From the NCBI RefSeq assembly GCF_040227235.1, contig NZ_JBELNZ010000003.1, positions 558,001 to 622,000 of the forward strand: DNA of 64,000 nucleotides. Reading direction: 5' to 3'. The translations under genes were made by a program, and so were the position numbers. Shown here piece by piece: positions 1-6,978 of the stretch; position 1 is the stretch's first letter, and the number at the start of each line of letters is the position of its first letter. Source of the DNA: Parafrigoribacterium_A soli (GTDB taxonomy: Bacteria > Actinomycetota > Actinomycetes > Actinomycetales > Microbacteriaceae). The notes beneath the pieces are model-generated. The model saw only the letters and a program-made list of their open reading frames with translations, ran no database searches and was not told the DNA's origin.

Positions 1-1
1 G

Positions 2-790
2 CACGATTTCGGCGACGGCATCGTCAAGGTCTCCGGCGTGGGTGAGGTAGTGCACCTGGGCTGCCACGACCTCGAGGGCATGGAGGACTTCCAGGTCGCC
101 GACGAGGCGGCCGATGGCTTGCTCGAGATCAGCCGGATGTGCGCGGCCCGCGGCTGGCGGATGTCGATGCACGCCGTCCTCGACGACACGCTCGGGCGCG
201 TGCTCGACGCGTGGGAGAAGGTGCAGTCAGAGACCGCCGGCGTGACGGGCAATCGCTGGTCGATCGTGCACGCCGATGCCGCAAGCGACGCGAACCTCGA
301 CCGGATGGCCGCCCTAGGCCTCGGTGTGCTGGTGCAGAACAGGCACGTGCTGAAGGGCGGCGACTACGTCGAGCACTGGGGTGCCGACGAGGCCGCGCAC
401 GCCCAGCCCATTGCCGCACTGCGCCAAAGGGGCATCCCGATCGGTGCGGGCACCGACGCGACCCGGGCGAACTGGTACTCCCCGTGGGCCTCGATCGCGT
501 GGTTCGTCACCGGTAGGTCCGTCGACGGCACCGGCCTGCGCGCGCCGCAGCATCTCATGAGCCGCGAGGAGGCGCTGCGTGCATACAGCGCGGACGCCGC
601 CTGGTTCACGGGTGAGGATGACCACCGCGGCACGCTGCTTCCCGGCTTCGACGCCGACCTCACGGTGCCCACGCTCGACCCGCTGACCTGCTCGGACGAC
701 GAGCTCGCAGACATCCGCAGCGAACTGACCATCATGGGCGGTCGAGTCACCTGGGCAAGCGCCCCCTTCACGAATGGAGTATCAGAATGA
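2..790 (+). CDS. amidohydrolase family protein, 3' part (5' end outside window)
   Basis: The reading frame is open from base 2, so the true start lies upstream and 262 residues of the C-terminal part are visible. The segment looks like the metal-dependent amidohydrolase_3 (YtcJ-like) family: an SIVHAD segment with a likely metal-ligand His, a GIPIGAGTDATR strand-end with the family's conserved Asp, and a C-terminal GTLLPGFDADLTV segment typical of the composite beta-domain that closes these TIM-barrel hydrolases. Its stop overlaps the next start (ATGA at 787-790), so it is translationally coupled to the RidA gene. It probably hydrolyses an amide or cyclic amide; the substrate cannot be read from the sequence. 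Confidence 0.75.
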   Translation, partial: HDFGDGIVKVSGVGEVVHLGCHDLEGMEDFQVADEAADGLLEISRMCAARGWRMSMHAVLDDTLGRVLDAWEKVQSETAGVTGNRWSIVHADAASDANLDRMAALGLGVLVQNRHVLKGGDYVEHWGADEAAHAQPIAALRQRGIPIGAGTDATRANWYSPWASIAWFVTGRSVDGTGLRAPQHLMSREEALRAYSADAAWFTGEDDHRGTLLPGFDADLTVPTLDPLTCSDDELADIRSELTIMGGRVTWASAPFTNGVSE

Positions 791-1260
791 ACGCGCAGAT
801 TCCACCGCCGCGACCGGTCGCGAGCGGCGCCTCGGAGGTCATCCATCACGAGGGCTACGACGCCGAGATCGTGAGCCCGTTCGTGCCGGTGATCCGTTCG
901 GTGTCGAACGCGAGGCTGGTGTTCATCAGCGGCGTGACGGGCGCTCCCGTCTATCACGATCATCCACACGTGCCGGCCGTGTTCGATGCCGTGCCCCGCG
1001 AGATCGACGGACAGGTGAAGAACCTGTTCGAGAACCTCGATCACGCGCTCACGGCCGCGGGCGCACAGCGTTCAGACGTCGTGAGCATGGTGCGCTTCTT
1101 CACCAACATCGAGGAAGACCAGGATGTCGTCAACCGGGTGCAGGGCGCCTGGTTCGGCGGCCACATCCCCACCAGCACCACCGTTGAGATCAAGCGCCTG
1201 GCCACCGATCCGCGCCTGCGGCTCGAGATCCAAGTGATCGCGGCGGTTCCCGCAGCCTAA
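787..1260 (+). CDS. RidA/YjgF family protein
   Basis: This 157-residue protein matches the RidA (YjgF/YER057c/UK114) family, trimers that hydrolyse reactive enamine/imine intermediates. The C-terminal stretch VEIKRLATDP followed by LEIQVIAA matches the family signature, and Arg137 aligns with the catalytic Arg105 of E. coli RidA. It is somewhat longer than the usual 125-130 residues because of an N-terminal extension of about 25 residues. The start overlaps the amidohydrolase stop by 4 bases. In catabolic operons such paralogues often act on imines released by the neighbouring enzymes, which is the inference here; it could equally be a dedicated aminoacrylate-type deaminase. Confidence 0.85.
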   Translation: MNAQIPPPRPVASGASEVIHHEGYDAEIVSPFVPVIRSVSNARLVFISGVTGAPVYHDHPHVPAVFDAVPREIDGQVKNLFENLDHALTAAGAQRSDVVSMVRFFTNIEEDQDVVNRVQGAWFGGHIPTSTTVEIKRLATDPRLRLEIQVIAAVPAA

Positions 1261-1266
1261 CCATCA

Positions 1267-1292
1267 CGGCGCACGACCCCTTCCGTGCGCCG
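1267..1292 (+). terminator. hairpin between ridA-like gene and dehydrogenase
   Basis: A perfect 9-bp inverted repeat (CGGCGCACG at 1267-1275, CGTGCGCCG at 1284-1292) with an 8-base loop begins 7 bases after the RidA stop. There is no U-tract. It may attenuate or process the transcript, because the downstream genes run in the same direction with an RBS close by. Confidence 0.5.
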
Positions 1293-1332
1293 CCGACTAC
1301 AATCGATTGCACGTCTTGCGAAAGGACACAGC

Positions 1333-2274
1333 ATGCCAGACACCTCACTTCCCACCGTCGGCTGGATCGGCACAGGACGGATGGGCTTCCAGCTCGCCAA
1401 GCGGCTGCTGCGTGCCGGTTACGACGTCGCCGTCTACAACCGCACGAAGGCGAAGGCCGAGCCGCTCGCAGAGTTCGGCGCCACGATCGTCGACTCCCCG
1501 GTCGAGCTCGCGAGCCGCGACATCGTGTTCAGCATGGTCTCCACGGGCAAGGACCTCGAGGAGGTCATGCTCGGTGACGGGGGGCTGCTGACCCACACCT
1601 CGGCCCAGCCCGGAATCATCGCGGATTCCTCGACCGTCGACACCGACACCAGCAAGCGGATGCGCGCGGCGGCTGAAGAACGCGGCATCGGCTTTCTCGC
1701 CACCCCGGTCTCCGGAAACCCCAAGGTCATCGCCGCGGGCAAGCTCACTGTGGCCGTGTCTGGCCCGCAGGATGTCTACGAAACCGCACTGCCGCTGCTG
1801 CAGACCTGGGGCCGCGGCGTCACCTATGTCGGCGACGGCGAACTGGCCCGCATCGTGAAGATCGCGCACAACGTGTTCCTGGGGGTCGTCATCCAGTCGG
1901 TGGTGGAGATCACGCTGCTGGCCGAGAAGTCGGGCGTCAAGCGCAGCGACTTCCTCGCGTTCCTCAACGACTCCGTCATGGGCTCGCCGTACACGAAGTA
2001 CAAATCGCCGGCCCTCGTGAACCTCGACTTCACGCCGACCTTCACGCCGGTGCTGCTGCAGAAGGACCTCGACCTCGGCCTCGAGGCCGCACACGAACTC
2101 GGTGTGGTCATGCCGATCGCGGGCCTCACCCGGATGATCGTGGCGAGCGAGGTAGGCGGCGGCAACACCCAGCAGGACTTCGCTTCACTCATCATGAGTT
2201 GGGCGAAGCACTCCGGCATGGAGCTCGAGCCTGAGAACGTGCCGTTCGACGACGGCCTCGACCCGGAGGACTGA
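1333..2274 (+). CDS. NAD(P)-dependent beta-hydroxyacid dehydrogenase (3-hydroxyisobutyrate dehydrogenase family)
   Basis: This 313-residue enzyme has the Rossmann motif GWIGTGRMG (GxGxxG at residues 13-18), the substrate-loop signature PVSGNPKVIAAG (about 125-136) and the catalytic lysine region VKIAHN (Lys176, Asn180). These define the HIBADH/tartronate-semialdehyde-reductase/GlxR family, which oxidises beta-hydroxyacids with NAD(P)+. I chose the ATG at 1333 because GAAAGGA lies about 8 bases upstream and the Rossmann motif falls close to the N-terminus; a start at 1285 would add an unlikely leader running through the hairpin. The stop overlaps the next start (TGATG at 2272-2276), so it is coupled to the M24 gene. 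The exact hydroxyacid is unknown. Confidence 0.85.
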   Translation: MPDTSLPTVGWIGTGRMGFQLAKRLLRAGYDVAVYNRTKAKAEPLAEFGATIVDSPVELASRDIVFSMVSTGKDLEEVMLGDGGLLTHTSAQPGIIADSSTVDTDTSKRMRAAAEERGIGFLATPVSGNPKVIAAGKLTVAVSGPQDVYETALPLLQTWGRGVTYVGDGELARIVKIAHNVFLGVVIQSVVEITLLAEKSGVKRSDFLAFLNDSVMGSPYTKYKSPALVNLDFTPTFTPVLLQKDLDLGLEAAHELGVVMPIAGLTRMIVASEVGGGNTQQDFASLIMSWAKHSGMELEPENVPFDDGLDPED

Positions 2275-3587
2275 TGAGCGGCAATCACGAGCACGGCTAC
2301 AAGCCGAGCCGCCTCTTCGAGAGGCCATCGCAGCGCCCGACAGACGTGCGTCCCCTGGGGGCACCCGGGCAGATGGCCGTGGACTACGAGCACCGCGTCA
2401 ACTTCGACAGGCTGCGCGAATACCGGCTCGGGCGCGCGCAGGCGGCACTCGAGGCGAGCGAGTGCGGGGCGTTCCTGCTCTTCGACTTCTACAACATCCG
2501 GTATGCGACGCAGACGTGGATCGGCGGAGCGCTCGGCGACAAGATGATCCGCTACGCCCTGATCATGCGAGGGCAGGAGCCGATCCTCTGGGACTTCGGC
2601 TCGGCGGTGAAACACCACAAGCTCTACTCCGACTGGACTCCCGAGGAGAACTATCGCGCGGGCTTCCTGGGCTTCAAGGGCGCGGTGAACCCCACCGGCG
2701 GTGCCGACCTCATGGTCGATGCGGTCAAGGAGATCAAGTCGCTGCTCATGGAGCACGGCCTCGCCCACTCGCCCGTCGGTCTCGACATCATCGAACCGCC
2801 CTTTCTGTTCGAGATGGAGCGCCAGGGTCTCAAGATCGCGGACGCCCAGCAGGCGATGCTGGATGCCCGCGTCATCAAGAACCAGGACGAGATCATGCTG
2901 CTCAATCAGGCCGCGGCCATGGTGGACGGTGTCTACCAGGACATCGTCGACGCGTTGAAGCCCGGCGTGCGGGAGAACGAGATCGTCGCGCTCGCGAACG
3001 CTCGCCTCTACGAGTACGGAAGCGACCAGGTCGAGGCGATCAACTCGATCTCGGGTGAGCGGTGCAACCCGCATCCGCACAACTTCACCGACCGCATCAT
3101 CAGGCCCGGCGACCAGGCGTTCTTCGACATCATCCATTCGTTCAACGGCTACCGCACCTGCTATTACCGCACCTTCGGGGTCGGCTGGGCGACCGAGCCG
3201 CAGCGCGATGCCTACAAGCAGGCGCGCGAGTGGATGGACTCGGCGCTCGATGCGATCAAGCCGGGCGTCGGGTCCGACCAGGTGGCGGCCGTGCTTCCGA
3301 AGGCGGAGGAGTTCGGCTTCGAGAACGAGCTGGCCGCATTCGGGCTGCAGTTCGCGCACGGCCTCGGTCTTGGCCTGCACGAGCGGCCGATCATCTCGCG
3401 GCTCAACTCGATGAAGGACCCGGTGGAGATCCGGCCAGGCATGGTCTTCGCGATGGAAACCTACTGTCCGGCATCCGATGGCGTGTCTGCTGCGCGCATC
3501 GAGGAGGAGGTCGTGGTGACCGAGTACGGCACCGAGATCCTCACTCGCTTCCCCGCGCAGGAGCTGTTCATCGCCAACGAGTACTGA
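2274..3587 (+). CDS. M24-family (Xaa-Pro peptidase / DddP-like) protein with altered metal site
   Basis: This 437-residue protein has a creatinase-like N-terminal domain (LLFDFYNIRYAT at about 68-79) and a C-terminal pita-bread domain. Candidate metal ligands are Asp285 (FFDII), His362 (AHGLG), Glu395 (AMET) and Glu410 (RIEEE). The position of the second ligand, normally Asp in GYxxDxTRT, reads GYRTCYYRTF, so Cys296 replaces Asp. The length and N-terminal pattern resemble the DMSP-lyase-type DddP branch as much as true prolidases. It is the last gene of a four-gene catabolic operon, directly coupled to the dehydrogenase. Either a peptidase-fold lyase/hydrolase with a changed metal centre or a mono-metal enzyme is possible. 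The fold is certain; the activity is not. Confidence 0.75.
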   Translation: MSGNHEHGYKPSRLFERPSQRPTDVRPLGAPGQMAVDYEHRVNFDRLREYRLGRAQAALEASECGAFLLFDFYNIRYATQTWIGGALGDKMIRYALIMRGQEPILWDFGSAVKHHKLYSDWTPEENYRAGFLGFKGAVNPTGGADLMVDAVKEIKSLLMEHGLAHSPVGLDIIEPPFLFEMERQGLKIADAQQAMLDARVIKNQDEIMLLNQAAAMVDGVYQDIVDALKPGVRENEIVALANARLYEYGSDQVEAINSISGERCNPHPHNFTDRIIRPGDQAFFDIIHSFNGYRTCYYRTFGVGWATEPQRDAYKQAREWMDSALDAIKPGVGSDQVAAVLPKAEEFGFENELAAFGLQFAHGLGLGLHERPIISRLNSMKDPVEIRPGMVFAMETYCPASDGVSAARIEEEVVVTEYGTEILTRFPAQELFIANEY

Positions 3588-3588
3588 A

Positions 3589-4104
3589 TCACGCGCCTTC
3601 CGGCGGATGGGTGAGCAGCTCGACGCGATGTCGCAGGTACGCGTCGAGCGGCATGCTCATCTCGCCGCCGAGGCTGTGGCTCCAGCGCACGAACGGCTCG
3701 TCGCCCCGCACGTAGAGCGGTGCGGTGGAGTCGCGCAAGGCCTCTGTCTCCAGCGTGATCGCGGTCGCGTTGAAGTTCACGGTCTCGCCCTCGGGTAGAC
3801 CGCTGCGCAGGGCGAGCGCGCGATAGCTGCGCCGCTGTTCGGCCCCGGGTGACTGGAAGGTGGGCCGGCCGGTCTGCATGGCGCGGGTGATCTCGCCCGT
3901 CGCGAAGACGCTGCCGTCGCGAGCGAGCAGCAGGACCCCGAGCCGCCAGACCCGGCCGATCGGCTTGAGCACGAGCGGCCGCACGAGACCGAACAGGCGC
4001 CGCCGCTCCGTGAGCTCGGCGAGCAGTTCGGTCTTCGCCCTGGCGGCCTCGAGTTCAGCGACCGCATCGACCAACAGACCGCGGATGTCTGCCGGCGCAC
4101 TCAT
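3589..4104 (-). CDS. conserved hypothetical protein
   Basis: This 171-residue protein gives no family I recognise. It opens with a helical, charged segment (MSAPADIRGLLVDAVAELEA, then AKTELLAELTERRR) and continues with a basic, beta-rich part containing VLLLARDGSVFATGE and FVRWSHSLGG. No signal peptide or membrane helix is evident. Its stop is one base from the stop of the convergent M24 gene, and its start is about 20 bases from the stop of the upstream alpha/beta hydrolase on the same strand, so the two could be co-transcribed. No good Shine-Dalgarno precedes the start, which fits coupling or leaderless initiation. Confidence 0.65.
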   Translation of the reverse strand: MSAPADIRGLLVDAVAELEAARAKTELLAELTERRRLFGLVRPLVLKPIGRVWRLGVLLLARDGSVFATGEITRAMQTGRPTFQSPGAEQRRSYRALALRSGLPEGETVNFNATAITLETEALRDSTAPLYVRGDEPFVRWSHSLGGEMSMPLDAYLRHRVELLTHPPEGA

Positions 4105-4125
4105 AGGAGGAGCCTACGACGGGCA

Positions 4126-4923
4126 CTAGGTGGTCACGCGTCCGGCCGCGAAACGCCAGACGGATTCGAGCAGTCGCTGCGGTGCCTCGAGCTGCGGCAG
4201 GTGGCCCACCTGCCTGAGCTCCTCGAATTGCGCGCTGGGAATGGCCGCCGCGTATGCCCGGCCATACTCGGGATCGACGATCCCGTCGCTGTCGCCCCAC
4301 ACGACGAGCGTGGGGTGCGCGACGGATGCGAGCCGCTCGCGCAGACCCGGGTCAGCCATGGCGAACTCGCCGCTGTACGCGGCCAGGGCAGCACGATTGC
4401 CCGCCATCACGGCCAGCTGCTCGGGTGACATGGTGCTCGGGTCGATGCGGAACGCATCCGGAGCGTAGTAGCTCAGCTCGGCCAGCTCGGGAAAGCTGAG
4501 CGAGAAGAAGTCGGCGACGGGGTGGTCTTCGACCTTGATGCCCACGGCGTCAACGAGCACGACCCTGCCGACGCGCGGGCTCGCGAGGAGTGCGATCTCG
4601 GCCGCGATCCATCCGCCGATGGAATTGCCGACGACCGTGACGTCGCTGAGGTCGAGCGCCTCGAGCAGTGTCACGTAGACGGCAGCGAGTTGACGGATGC
4701 TGCTCAGCGCATCCGGGCGCGCCGTGCCGCCGAACCCGGGGTGCACGGGCGTGATGACCCGCGCATCCCGCTCGGTCGCGAGTACGCCGGCAAAGCCCGC
4801 GATGGTGAGCGGACCACCGCCGCCGTGCAGCAGGAGGAAGGTGTGGCCGGTGCCCTGGTCTGAGTAGCTCAGTTCGATGGTTCCGGAATCTGCCGAGGAC
4901 AGTTCGATCGTGGTGTCGGTCAT
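4126..4923 (-). CDS. alpha/beta hydrolase
   Basis: This 265-residue alpha/beta-hydrolase fold protein has the oxyanion motif HGGGG (33-37), a nucleophile elbow GNSIGG (Ser101), an acid region SDGIVD (Asp213 or Asp217) and a catalytic His241 in GHLPQLEAP. I chose the ATG at 4923, preceded by AGAAAGAG; the longer frame continuing to 5511 only reads the complement of the MFS gene. It lies 37 bases downstream of the MFS transporter on the same strand and is probably in its operon, so it may be induced by the same MarR ligand. The substrate, probably an ester or epoxide-like small molecule, is unknown. Confidence 0.85.
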   Translation of the reverse strand: MTDTTIELSSADSGTIELSYSDQGTGHTFLLLHGGGGPLTIAGFAGVLATERDARVITPVHPGFGGTARPDALSSIRQLAAVYVTLLEALDLSDVTVVGNSIGGWIAAEIALLASPRVGRVVLVDAVGIKVEDHPVADFFSLSFPELAELSYYAPDAFRIDPSTMSPEQLAVMAGNRAALAAYSGEFAMADPGLRERLASVAHPTLVVWGDSDGIVDPEYGRAYAAAIPSAQFEELRQVGHLPQLEAPQRLLESVWRFAAGRVTT

Positions 4924-4960
4924 GTGAATCTCTTTCTGAATGGGGTGGTGGATGGGTGGG

Positions 4961-6385
4961 TCAATGGTTCTGGTTCGCCTGGCTGAGCGTGACGGTGAGG
5001 ATTGCAACGGCGGCGAAGAGCGCTGCGAGTACCGCTGCGACGGCATGAACGGCATCGAGGTAGCTGCCTCCCAAGCCGAGTTGCACACCGACGAAGACGC
5101 CGAGAACCGCCGGACCGAGCGCCGCACCGAGTTGGCGGAGGGCGTTGTTGGCAGCGCCCGCCATGCCAGCGAGTGAGCCGGTAACCGAGTGGATCGCGAC
5201 GGCAGAGCTGGTCGCCATGACGAGGCCGCAGCCGAACCCGAAGACGACGAGCCGCCAGAACAGGTCGAGAAACGCGCTGTCGCCCTGCACTCCGAGGAGC
5301 GAGGCCATGCCGGCGGCCCCGATGAGCAGCCCGCCGACCAGCACGCGCGGCCCACCAAGACGAAGCTGGATGCCGCCGGCCGCCAGACTCGCGACAAGAT
5401 TGCCGAGAAAGATGCCCCCGAGGCGCACGGCGATGCCGAGCCCGTCGAGGTGCTGGCTGCTGAAGAACAGACTGAGCACGAAGATATCGCCAGCGATGGC
5501 GAAGAGCACAACCGCGGCCGCGACGCCCGCCGCGACGAAACGGGGGGATCGGAACAGGAGCGGACTGAGCACGGGTGAGACGCTCCTGTGCTCGATGACG
5601 ACGAACAGCGTGGAGCTCACGGCAGCGAGGGCGAACGCGAGCAGTGCCGTGAGCGAAGCCCATCCGGTGGTTCCACCCGTGATCGCCCCAAACGCGAGCG
5701 CCGCGATGCCGAGCGCACCGGTGACCTGGCCCGGCAGGTCAAGCGCGCGCTCCGAGGAACCGAGCGATTCACTCGACCGAGAGATGCCGAACACCAGGGT
5801 GCCGAGCGCGATCGCGGCGATGGGTGCGAACGACCAGTACCAGTCGAGGGCGGTCATCACCGCCGCCACGAGGAAGGGACCGGCGCCCAGCCCGACGACG
5901 ACTGCCGCTGCCCAGAGCGAGATCGCCCGAGTGCGCGCCGCCGTGCTTGACGCGGTTGCGGCGATCAACGCGAGCGTCGCAGACATGACGAGCCCGGCCC
6001 CGACCCCGGCTAGAGCCTGACCCGCCCACAGCAGGTGGATGGTAGTGAGGCCGTCGAGGGTGCCGGCGGCGACGTCAGCGAGCGAGCCGACAACGGTGAG
6101 GAGTAGTCCGAGCACCGTGATGCGCCGCCGTCCGTACCGTTCTGCGAGCGCACCCGCCGATAGAACCGTCACGCTCAGGGCCACCGCAAAGGCGTCTGTC
6201 ACCCACTGGAGGTCGGCCGTGCCTGCGCCGGTGGCCGCGGCGACCCGCCCGAGCGCTCCGTTCGCCGCGCTGAACGGCAGGTAACTGGCCATCATCGCCA
6301 GGCACGCGAACGCGACGGTTGCCAGCGCCGTGCGCCGGGCCGTCGGTGCCGCGGTCGCCAGGTCACCACGAGAGAAATTCGTCAT
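4961..6385 (-). CDS. MFS transporter, drug:H+ antiporter type
   Basis: This roughly 474-residue polytopic membrane protein has an N-terminal MFS pattern: the loop AGALAERYGRRRITV matches the motif A region and WVTDAFAVALS resembles DHA2/EmrB-QacA proteins. Successive hydrophobic segments cover the whole length, as expected for 12-14 helices. The ATG at 6385 is preferred over a GTG at 6394, which would start MCCM. Neither has a clear Shine-Dalgarno. It is divergent from a MarR repressor with a perfect inverted repeat between the two genes, the classic layout of a drug- or phenolic-inducible efflux pump. Substrate unknown. Confidence 0.88.
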   Translation of the reverse strand: MTNFSRGDLATAAPTARRTALATVAFACLAMMASYLPFSAANGALGRVAAATGAGTADLQWVTDAFAVALSVTVLSAGALAERYGRRRITVLGLLLTVVGSLADVAAGTLDGLTTIHLLWAGQALAGVGAGLVMSATLALIAATASSTAARTRAISLWAAAVVVGLGAGPFLVAAVMTALDWYWSFAPIAAIALGTLVFGISRSSESLGSSERALDLPGQVTGALGIAALAFGAITGGTTGWASLTALLAFALAAVSSTLFVVIEHRSVSPVLSPLLFRSPRFVAAGVAAAVVLFAIAGDIFVLSLFFSSQHLDGLGIAVRLGGIFLGNLVASLAAGGIQLRLGGPRVLVGGLLIGAAGMASLLGVQGDSAFLDLFWRLVVFGFGCGLVMATSSAVAIHSVTGSLAGMAGAANNALRQLGAALGPAVLGVFVGVQLGLGGSYLDAVHAVAAVLAALFAAVAILTVTLSQANQNH

Positions 6386-6396
6386 GCAGCACACGC

Positions 6397-6416
6397 TATA
6401 TCAACATGCTGATATA
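6397..6416. promoter_or_regulatory. MarR operator between MFS and marR genes
   Basis: There is a perfect 7-bp inverted repeat TATATCA (6397-6403) and TGATATA (6410-6416) around a 6-base core. It is AT-rich within GC-rich DNA, starts 11 bases from the MFS start codon and ends 30 bases before the MarR start. The size and position are typical of a MarR dimer site overlapping both divergent promoters. Confidence 0.75.
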
Positions 6417-6446
6417 AACAAGCTGAGATGAGGATAGACTGGAGCC

Positions 6447-6854
6447 ATGCCTCACGACCTCCGCCGCATGGGACTCTCGATCAAGCGGCTCCAGGTGCGG
6501 CATCACCGCGCGGCAGACGAACGTCTCGCGCCGCTCGGGGTCTCGCTCGTGCAGTGGGACGCTCTGCGCCACCTGCACGAGAACCCGGATGCCTCGCTCC
6601 ACGACCTGGCGCAGCTCACCTTCCAGACCGACCAGTCCTTCGGCACGCTCGCGGCCCGCATGATCGAACGCGGGCTCATCGAGCGCGTGCCGGGACCGGG
6701 GCGCGCCGTTCGCCACCGCCTGACGGCGCGGGGAGACGAGGTGCGAGTGCGTGCCGGCGAGGTGCTCCAGGAGGTGTTGGAGGAGTCCTTCGGACCGCTG
6801 AGTGCGGAGGAGCGGCAGACGTTCGGTGACCTTCTCGCCAAGCTCGTCGGCTGA
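6447..6854 (+). CDS. MarR family transcriptional regulator
   Basis: This 135-residue winged-helix protein has the MarR layout: an N-terminal dimerisation helix, a recognition helix region (SLHDLAQLTFQTDQSFGTLAARMIERGLI) and a wing (RVPGPGRAVRHRLTARG), then a C-terminal helix. GGAG precedes the ATG by a few bases. It is divergent from the MFS exporter, with the TATATCA/TGATATA palindrome between them, so it is expected to repress both itself and the exporter-hydrolase unit and release on binding a small ligand. Confidence 0.88.
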   Translation: MPHDLRRMGLSIKRLQVRHHRAADERLAPLGVSLVQWDALRHLHENPDASLHDLAQLTFQTDQSFGTLAARMIERGLIERVPGPGRAVRHRLTARGDEVRVRAGEVLQEVLEESFGPLSAEERQTFGDLLAKLVG

Positions 6855-6925
6855 TCCGAAATATCGCCGTGGGCGAACCGGGATAGGTCGGTTTCGTGCT
6901 GCGTTACCGGCCCCACTCGTATAAA

Positions 6926-6946
6926 CTTGAGTCATCCAGGCTCAGG
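6926..6946. promoter_or_regulatory. HAIR-like HspR operator upstream of clpB
   Basis: CTTGAGT at 6926-6932, a 7-base spacer and GCTCAGG at 6940-6946 match the actinobacterial HAIR consensus CTTGAGT-N7-ACTCAAG at 12 of 14 arm positions, including a perfect left half. It lies 32 bases before the clpB start codon, where it would overlap the promoter and allow heat-shock derepression by HspR. Confidence 0.75.
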
Positions 6947-6978
6947 TTTAGCCTGACGAGTCTTCAGGAGCGTAGTAG

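Noticed and set aside
1824..3380. 518-codon minus-strand frame under the dehydrogenase and M24 genes
   Set aside because: Antisense shadow in GC-rich coding DNA; no promoter, RBS or family motif.
4924..5511. Upstream extension of the alpha/beta hydrolase frame to 461 codons
   Set aside because: It reads within the MFS gene in another frame; the hydrolase fold starts normally from the ATG at 4923 with an RBS.
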